Source: an uncultured Lachnospiraceae bacterium
Lineage (GTDB): Bacteria; Bacillota; Clostridia; Lachnospirales; Lachnospiraceae
DNA length: 9,825 nt
NCBI GenBank assembly: GCA_902803355.1
Contig: CADCPP010000149.1
Coordinates: 1 to 9,825 of the forward strand
Direction: 5' to 3'
The notes under the pieces were generated by a model, which was given only the letters and a program-made list of their open reading frames with translations, had not been told where the DNA came from and made no database searches. Of the stretch, positions 6,151 to 9,825 are shown piece after piece (position 1 is the first letter of the stretch; each line of letters begins with the position of its first letter). The position numbers and the translations under genes are program-made.

Positions 6151-7544
6151 AAGTACCTCCTTACGTTCTTCACACAAATGCCTTCGATGATCTCTCCCAG
6201 GATCTTGTCGTCATTCGGGTACATTCCCTCTTCCACCCACTGTCCGATGATCCTGCAGAGCAGGCGGCGGAAGTATTCGTGGCGGGTATATGACAGAAAG
6301 CTGCGGGAATCGGTCAGCATGCCGATGAAATTGCCGAGAAGGCCGCCTTCAGCCAGTGTCTTTAACTGGCTGCTCATGCCTTCAAATGTATCGTTGAACC
6401 ACCAGGCGGCGCCGAGCTGGATCTTGCCGGGCATGCCGCTCTGGAAGCTCTGCGCCAGTGCGATGAGCATAGGCGTATCCGCGGGGTTTAAGGAATAGAG
6501 CACCGTCTTCGGGAGCTCTCCGGTCTGCTCCAGGCTGTCCAGGAAGCGGGCGGCCTCCTGCGGGGAGCCCACGGCGCCCATGCAGTCGAAGCCGGCATCC
6601 GCGCCGACTGCTTCGTACATGCGGCTGTTCACGTTCCGCATGGGACCGTAGTGCAGCTGCATCATCCAGCCAAGGCGGGCGTACTCGCGGCCAAGGAAGC
6701 GCAGAATCTCAAACTGATAAGCCTTTCTTTCTTCTTCCGTAACGGCCTCGCCGCGCATGGCCTTCTGCAGGACGGCTTCCGGATCGATCTTCGCAAGGTC
6801 CGCAAAGGGGATGGCGTCCATGCCGTGATCGCTCACGCGGCAGCCGCGCTCTGCGAAATAGGCAAGGCGGATCTTCAGGGCTTCCTTTAACGAGGCAAGG
6901 TCTGTGATCCTGACGCCGCTCACGGCACCGAGCTTTGCCAGATAGTCCGCAAAGTCCGGCTTTTCCAGATAAATGACCCGTTCGGGCCGCCAGGCCGGAA
7001 GGACCTTCACCTCAAAGCTCTCATCCTCCGCGATCCTGCGGTGCCATGCAAGATCATCCGCCGGATCGTCCGTGGTACAGAGCAGCTCCACCTTCGACAT
7101 GCGGATCATGTCCCGCACGCCCATGGTCTTCAGCTTTTCATTGGCCAGATCCCAGACCTCCTGCGCGGTCTCTCCGCTCAAAAAGCCTTCCCAGCCAAAG
7201 TAGCGCTTCAGTTCCAGATGCGTCCAGTGGACCATGGGGTTGCCGATGGCCTTCGGCAGCATCTCGGCAAAGGCCTGAAAGCGCTCGCGGTCCGGGCCCT
7301 TCCCGGTCACCAGCTCTTCCGGCACGCCGTTCGCACGCATCAGGCGCCACTTGTAATGGTCGCCGAAGCCGTTTTCGCCCAGAAAGAGCTGGGCCAGATT
7401 ATCATAATGCCGGTCCTCGAATATCTCCTGCGGGGAAAGGTGGCAGTGGTAGTCAATGATCGGCATGGGTTCGGCAAAGCGGTGATACAGCCGCCTTGCC
7501 GTTTCGGTATTCAGCAAAAATTCTTCCGTTAAAAATGCAGTCAT
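6147..7544 (-). CDS. uxaC: Glucuronate isomerase (uronate isomerase)
   Basis: UxaC interconverts D-glucuronate and D-fructuronate, and D-galacturonate and D-tagaturonate, the first cytoplasmic step of uronate breakdown toward 2-keto-3-deoxygluconate. The 465-residue length matches the family. Motifs seen are the metal-site HxH in IIDYHCHLSPQEI (29-41, H33 and H35), LLCTTDDP (154-161), LPAWRPE (182-188), MQLHYGPMRNVNSRMYEAVG (295-314), SLNPADTP (351-358), LGAAWWFNDT (377-386) and LTDSRSFLSYTRHEYFRR (410-427). The fold is a member of the amidohydrolase TIM-barrel superfamily. AGGA lies about 10 bases before the ATG. The gene follows the 85-residue FakA-like gene by 32 bases and overlaps the NhaC-family gene by 4 bases. 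Other uronate genes (uxaA/B, uxuA/B, kdgK/A) are not in the window. Confidence 0.97.
   Translation of the reverse strand: MTAFLTEEFLLNTETARRLYHRFAEPMPIIDYHCHLSPQEIFEDRHYDNLAQLFLGENGFGDHYKWRLMRANGVPEELVTGKGPDRERFQAFAEMLPKAIGNPMVHWTHLELKRYFGWEGFLSGETAQEVWDLANEKLKTMGVRDMIRMSKVELLCTTDDPADDLAWHRRIAEDESFEVKVLPAWRPERVIYLEKPDFADYLAKLGAVSGVRITDLASLKEALKIRLAYFAERGCRVSDHGMDAIPFADLAKIDPEAVLQKAMRGEAVTEEERKAYQFEILRFLGREYARLGWMMQLHYGPMRNVNSRMYEAVGADAGFDCMGAVGSPQEAARFLDSLEQTGELPKTVLYSLNPADTPMLIALAQSFQSGMPGKIQLGAAWWFNDTFEGMSSQLKTLAEGGLLGNFIGMLTDSRSFLSYTRHEYFRRLLCRIIGQWVEEGMYPNDDKILGEIIEGICVKNVRRYL
6155..6162 (-). promoter_or_regulatory. Ribosome binding site that fixes the NhaC-family start
   Basis: AAGGAGGT on the minus strand lies 4 bases before the ATG at 6150. 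It is embedded in the last uxaC codons (GTA AGG AGG TAC TTA, then TGA). Together with the ATGA stop/start overlap it indicates translational coupling and rules in the 6150 start. Confidence 0.85.
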
Positions 7545-7576
7545 GATTTGCCGATCCTGTTATTTCTTCCGGCGGA

Positions 7577-7834
7577 TCAGCCGTGCAGGCCGTTGGACTG
7601 GCGTTCCATATCCTCGACCACGATATCATAGATCTCGCCGATGGACGCGCCGTATTCCAGCACCTTCCAGGGTTCATTGGTGTGGAAATGGATCTTGATC
7701 AGATCCTCATCGCCTACTGCCAGCAGGCAGTCGCCCTTGAAGTTCTCGGTAATATAATCGGTGATCTCGTCTTCATCCAGATCACGGGTGGTCTTCTCGA
7801 TCAGCAGCTGAGTGTCATAACGATATTCCAGCAT
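7577..7834 (-). CDS. Stand-alone FakA/YloV middle-domain-like protein
   Basis: This 85-residue protein resembles one segment of the fatty acid kinase subunit FakA (YloV, 'DAK phosphatase'), an enzyme of about 550 residues. Seen here are YRYDTQLLIE (4-13, like the FakA stretch YGYCTEF), GDCLLAVGDEDLIKIHFHT (34-52, like GDSLVVVGDDDLIKVHVHT) and PWKVLEYGASIGEIYDIVVEDMERQ (split: PWKVLEYG 55-62, IGEIYDIVVEDMERQ 65-79). The two histidines of the HxHT motif are kept (H49, H51), but the cysteine position of the first motif is aspartate (D7). There is no ATP-binding DhaL domain and no C-terminal domain, so it is not a kinase by itself. Such short proteins are often labelled 'kinase to dihydroxyacetone kinase'. 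AGGAGG lies 7 bases before the ATG. It is the first gene after the promoter of the uronate unit. Its function is unknown; a binding or regulatory role is possible. Confidence 0.85.
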   Translation of the reverse strand: MLEYRYDTQLLIEKTTRDLDEDEITDYITENFKGDCLLAVGDEDLIKIHFHTNEPWKVLEYGASIGEIYDIVVEDMERQSNGLHG

Positions 7835-7856
7835 GGTAATGCCTCCTGAAAAAAGA

Positions 7857-7876
7857 TGAAGATATCATACTCTTCA
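7857..7876. promoter_or_regulatory. Palindrome over the -10 box, possible operator of the uronate unit
   Basis: TGAAGA (7857-7862) and TCTTCA (7871-7876) form a perfect inverted repeat with 6-base arms around an 8-base centre. The centre contains the complete -10 box of the promoter for the FakA-like/uxaC/NhaC unit. A protein bound here would block RNA polymerase, which fits a substrate-controlled repressor. No regulator gene is visible in the window. Confidence 0.4.
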
Positions 7877-7892
7877 CAGAAAAAAAATGCAA
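7864..7892 (-). promoter_or_regulatory. Sigma-A-type promoter of the FakA-like/uxaC/NhaC unit
   Basis: On the minus strand TTGCAT (7892-7887) and TATGAT (7869-7864) are 17 bases apart. The spacer begins with a run of T. Transcription should start near 7857, about 22 bases before the start codon of the 85-residue protein, with AGGAGG (7847-7842) in between. Confidence 0.65.
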
Positions 7893-7899
7893 GCGGAAA

Positions 7900-7920
7900 C
7901 CCTGCGGCAAAGCGGCAGGG
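7900..7920. terminator. Second hairpin between units, possible back-up terminator
   Basis: CCCTGC (7900-7905) pairs with GCAGGG (7915-7920). After one G-G mismatch two more pairs close an AAA loop. On the minus strand it is followed by TTTCC and, 12 bases further, by eight T residues at 7887-7880. It lies 15 bases after the stronger hairpin and just before the next promoter, so it may reinforce termination. The U tract is too far away for a classical terminator. Confidence 0.4.
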
Positions 7921-7934
7921 CCTGCGCTCCAACC

Positions 7935-7979
7935 AAAAAGGCCGCCGGTCCTGCACAGCCTGCAGTCCGGCGGTCTTTT
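7935..7979. terminator. Bidirectional terminator after the DUF3592-type gene
   Basis: CCGCCGG (7942-7948) pairs with CCGGCGG (7967-7973), and CTGCA (7951-7955) with TGCAG (7961-7965), around a CAGCC loop with a small internal bulge. The minus-strand transcript ends in CCTTTTT (7939-7935 as A on the plus strand), and the plus-strand side ends in TCTTTT. It sits about 20 bases after the stop of the DUF3592-type gene and closes the GPH symporter unit. Confidence 0.85.
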
Positions 7980-7997
7980 GTCTGAATGGATCGGTCT

Positions 7998-9026
7998 TTA
8001 TTCCGTAGGCTTGCGGCCGTGGATGAAACCGTGAATGGCGCCGCCCTGGGCGTCCAGCGATTCCGTGCGCGCCAGCGCGAGCAGCGCCACGAAGAGCAGA
8101 TCCAGATGGACCTCATCGGTATAGATCCGGTAGTAGCCCCGCGTTGCAATCTTGCCGGCCACCTTGTGCTCAGCCTCGTCTTCCTCATGCGGGTACATGC
8201 CGGTGGTCTCGGCACGCGCCACCTCCACATTGTCGCGGAAGATATGATAGACCGGCCACAGGAGGCCTTTCGACGTCAGATCGGTCTGCATGCTGATGCC
8301 GTTCTTCCGCAAATGATCCCAGATATCTTCGCCGTCAAAGGTAAAGGAATAGTAATTGTCCAGCAGAAGCGAATTGTTCTCGGAAGCTTCCGAATGCCCC
8401 ACCAGGTGCGGCGTGGTGGTGCCTTCCACATGGTCGATAAAATCAAAGCCGGTGGCCTGGGTCAGAGTGAATTTCGTCACCTTGGCTTCATACAGCACCT
8501 TCCTGTCTTTATCTTCAATACGGTGGCCGTACTTGACCGTTCCGCGGTCCGTCAGGAAGTACAGCACGCGGCTTTCGCCCTGCTCGGTCGGAAGGTATCC
8601 GCGGTTCGGCGCAGCCTCTTCCAGCTGCTTCTGACGCTTCTTCGCGACGATCGGGGCAATGATCTCATAGCCCACCATCAGGGCGCCGATCACGATCATA
8701 TAGATGCCGGGGCCCTTGCCGGCCGCAACGACCCTGGAGGGATCGTTCGGATCGTACTTGACCTTAACGGTACCGCCTTCCTTGTAGCTGGGGCTGTAGG
8801 TGCCCAGCTCTTCTTCATAATGCGTGCCGTTTACGTCATATCCGACCATGACGGTATACTCCACATCATCTCCGACGCCGGGCCCCTCCGTGATGGAAGT
8901 GATGGTCGCCGTGGTCTCCACATAGCCCTTCCCCTGGAAGAAGGTGAAATAGATGCCCGCAGCGAGGGCGATCAGTCCCAAGCCCCAGACGAGCCATTTC
9001 AGTTTGATTCCTTTGAATTTAAACAT
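7998..9026 (-). CDS. DUF3592-type membrane protein with C-terminal soluble domain
   Basis: The 342-residue protein has transmembrane helix 1 at about 11-30 and a DUF3592-like segment at about 35-105. That segment shows GYVETTATITSI, YTVMVGYDVNGTHYEEEL and VKVKYDPNDPSRVV, the usual pattern of a small beta domain outside the membrane. Helix 2 at about 106-127 ends in KKRQK, so the N-terminus and the 215-residue C-terminal part should be cytoplasmic. The C-terminal part (VLYEAKVTKF, DGEDIWDHLRKNGI, VEVARAETTG, YYRIYTDEVHLDLLFVALLALAR) loosely recalls the tubby/LURP-one/scramblase fold, which I hold only tentatively. AAGGAG is 7 bases upstream of the ATG and overlaps the stop codon of the symporter gene, so the two are coupled. 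Function is unknown; a role beside the symporter is inferred from position only. Confidence 0.9.
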   Translation of the reverse strand: MFKFKGIKLKWLVWGLGLIALAAGIYFTFFQGKGYVETTATITSITEGPGVGDDVEYTVMVGYDVNGTHYEEELGTYSPSYKEGGTVKVKYDPNDPSRVVAAGKGPGIYMIVIGALMVGYEIIAPIVAKKRQKQLEEAAPNRGYLPTEQGESRVLYFLTDRGTVKYGHRIEDKDRKVLYEAKVTKFTLTQATGFDFIDHVEGTTTPHLVGHSEASENNSLLLDNYYSFTFDGEDIWDHLRKNGISMQTDLTSKGLLWPVYHIFRDNVEVARAETTGMYPHEEDEAEHKVAGKIATRGYYRIYTDEVHLDLLFVALLALARTESLDAQGGAIHGFIHGRKPTE

Positions 9027-9038
9027 ACTCTCTCTCCT

Positions 9039-9825
9039 TTATGCTTTTCCCAGCACTTTATCCTTCTTTACCTGCAGTGCGGCAACTTCCTTCTTGCTTA
9101 ACGGATCCATAAAACGCAGGATCAGGAAGACCAGAAGGAACAGCACTGCCGGGATCATGACAGAGGAATTGTACATGCTCTTTAACGCGGCATCGCTCAA
9201 GCCTTCTGTCTTCAGCTGACTGCCGTTGTAGCCGATGCGCAGCAGGGGAACGTTGATGAGGATGGTCGCGACCGTCTGGCCAAGCTTTCTCATGAAGGAA
9301 TAGAACGCATAGCTGGTCGCTTCATCATTCAGGCCGTAGGTGACCTTATTGTAATCGATGGCGTCGTTTGCGAGCGCCCAGATGAGCAGGAAGATAAACG
9401 CCGTGCCGATGCCGCTCATGAGGCAGGCCGCCAGATACAGCCACACGCTGGAGATGCCAAGCAGCGCCAGGACGAACAGAGCCAGGTAGAAGACCGCCGC
9501 CAGCAGAATGCCGTAGGAGCAGACCTCCTTGCGGCCGAATTTATTTCCCAGCTTCGTGGCGAAGAACATGACCACGGCCACTGGCAGATACTGGAAGACC
9601 GTAGGCAGCATGGTCAGACCGGGCTTGCCGAAATAGTAGTGGAACAGGTAGGTGTTGTAGCCCTGGCCGAACATCTGCGCCGCCAGGAAAAGCATGCTGG
9701 CAAGGCTGACCGCCATGAAGGGCTTGCTCTTTAAGAGGACCTTGATGACACGTCCGGTCTCGCCCTTCTTCCTGGGCGCCGGCTTGCTTTCCACACGTTC
9801 CTTGCTCCAGGCGTAGCAGAGCAGA
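9039..9825 (-). CDS. GPH-family sugar or glycoside:cation symporter (MelB/UidB-like), partial
   Basis: This is the C-terminal 261 residues of a secondary transporter of the glycoside-pentoside-hexuronide family in the major facilitator superfamily, which moves sugars or glycosides into the cell with H+ or Na+. The visible part begins in the central cytoplasmic loop (CYAWSKERVES). It covers about six transmembrane helices (7-12). The family-typical segment WALANDAIDYNKVTYG is followed closely by EATSYAFYSFMRKLGQ. The protein ends in a charged cytoplasmic tail (LQVKKDKVLGKA). The frame is open to the window edge, so an internal GTG at 9794 is not the start. Family members carry melibiose, xylosides or glucuronides. 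A glucuronide substrate would suit the uxaC unit downstream, but the substrate cannot be read from the sequence. Confidence 0.92.
   Translation of the reverse strand, partial: LLCYAWSKERVESKPAPRKKGETGRVIKVLLKSKPFMAVSLASMLFLAAQMFGQGYNTYLFHYYFGKPGLTMLPTVFQYLPVAVVMFFATKLGNKFGRKEVCSYGILLAAVFYLALFVLALLGISSVWLYLAACLMSGIGTAFIFLLIWALANDAIDYNKVTYGLNDEATSYAFYSFMRKLGQTVATILINVPLLRIGYNGSQLKTEGLSDAALKSMYNSSVMIPAVLFLLVFLILRFMDPLSKKEVAALQVKKDKVLGKA

Noticed and set aside
6151..6177. Upstream ATG at 6177 as start of the NhaC-family protein, adding nine residues.
   Set aside because: The added residues (MCEERKEVL) are the out-of-frame reading of the uxaC end and of the ribosome site itself. The ATG at 6150 has AAGGAGGT in place and an ATGA overlap.
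7986..9101. Plus-strand open frame of 371 codons opposite the DUF3592-type gene.
   Set aside because: It is an antisense shadow. The minus-strand gene has membrane helices, a DUF3592-like pattern and a good ribosome site.

Overview
The window looks like chromosomal DNA of a GC-rich member of the Clostridia, probably a gut or rumen Lachnospiraceae-type bacterium. This rests on strong AAGGAG-type ribosome binding sites, sigma-A-like promoters with 17-base spacers, and the gene content: a GPH sugar symporter, a uronate isomerase, a FakA-related small protein, an NhaC-family carrier and an MsmX/MalK-like ATPase. The genus cannot be told from sequence reading alone. Every convincing gene is on the minus strand, so transcription runs from high to low coordinates. 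There are no RNA genes, CRISPR arrays, insertion sequences or phage genes that I can support.

Reading in the direction of transcription there are four units. (1) 9825-7998: the C-terminal half of a GPH-family sugar/glycoside:cation symporter, then a DUF3592-type membrane protein whose start signals overlap the symporter stop. The unit ends in a hairpin terminator. (2) 7892-4612: a promoter with a palindrome over its -10 box, an 85-residue protein resembling the middle domain of fatty acid kinase FakA, glucuronate isomerase (uxaC), and an NhaC-family Na+-coupled carrier joined to uxaC by an ATGA overlap. The unit ends in a 21-bp-stem bidirectional terminator. The physical coupling of the carrier to uxaC suggests the two serve the same uronate pathway. 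(3) 4470-590: a promoter followed by repeated CAGATA motifs, a short Hsp70 without the C-terminal lid, a membrane-anchored J-like protein in which the HPD motif is replaced, and a four-helix small membrane protein. These three are packed with 9-15 base gaps, and the unit ends in a hairpin that abuts the next promoter. (4) 586-1: a promoter, a leader of about 80 bases, and the N-terminal part of a carbohydrate ABC-importer ATPase cut by the window edge.

The most unusual unit is (3). A lidless Hsp70, an HPD-less J-like protein with a cytoplasmic coiled coil, one transmembrane helix and a roughly 390-residue outer domain, and a small polytopic protein look like a membrane-associated chaperone or sensing device rather than a housekeeping DnaK/DnaJ pair. 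The other notable item is the stand-alone FakA-middle-domain protein at the head of the uronate operon, in which a cysteine position of the family appears to be aspartate. No gene-free stretch exceeds about 220 bases, and the three longest gaps hold the promoters and terminators listed.
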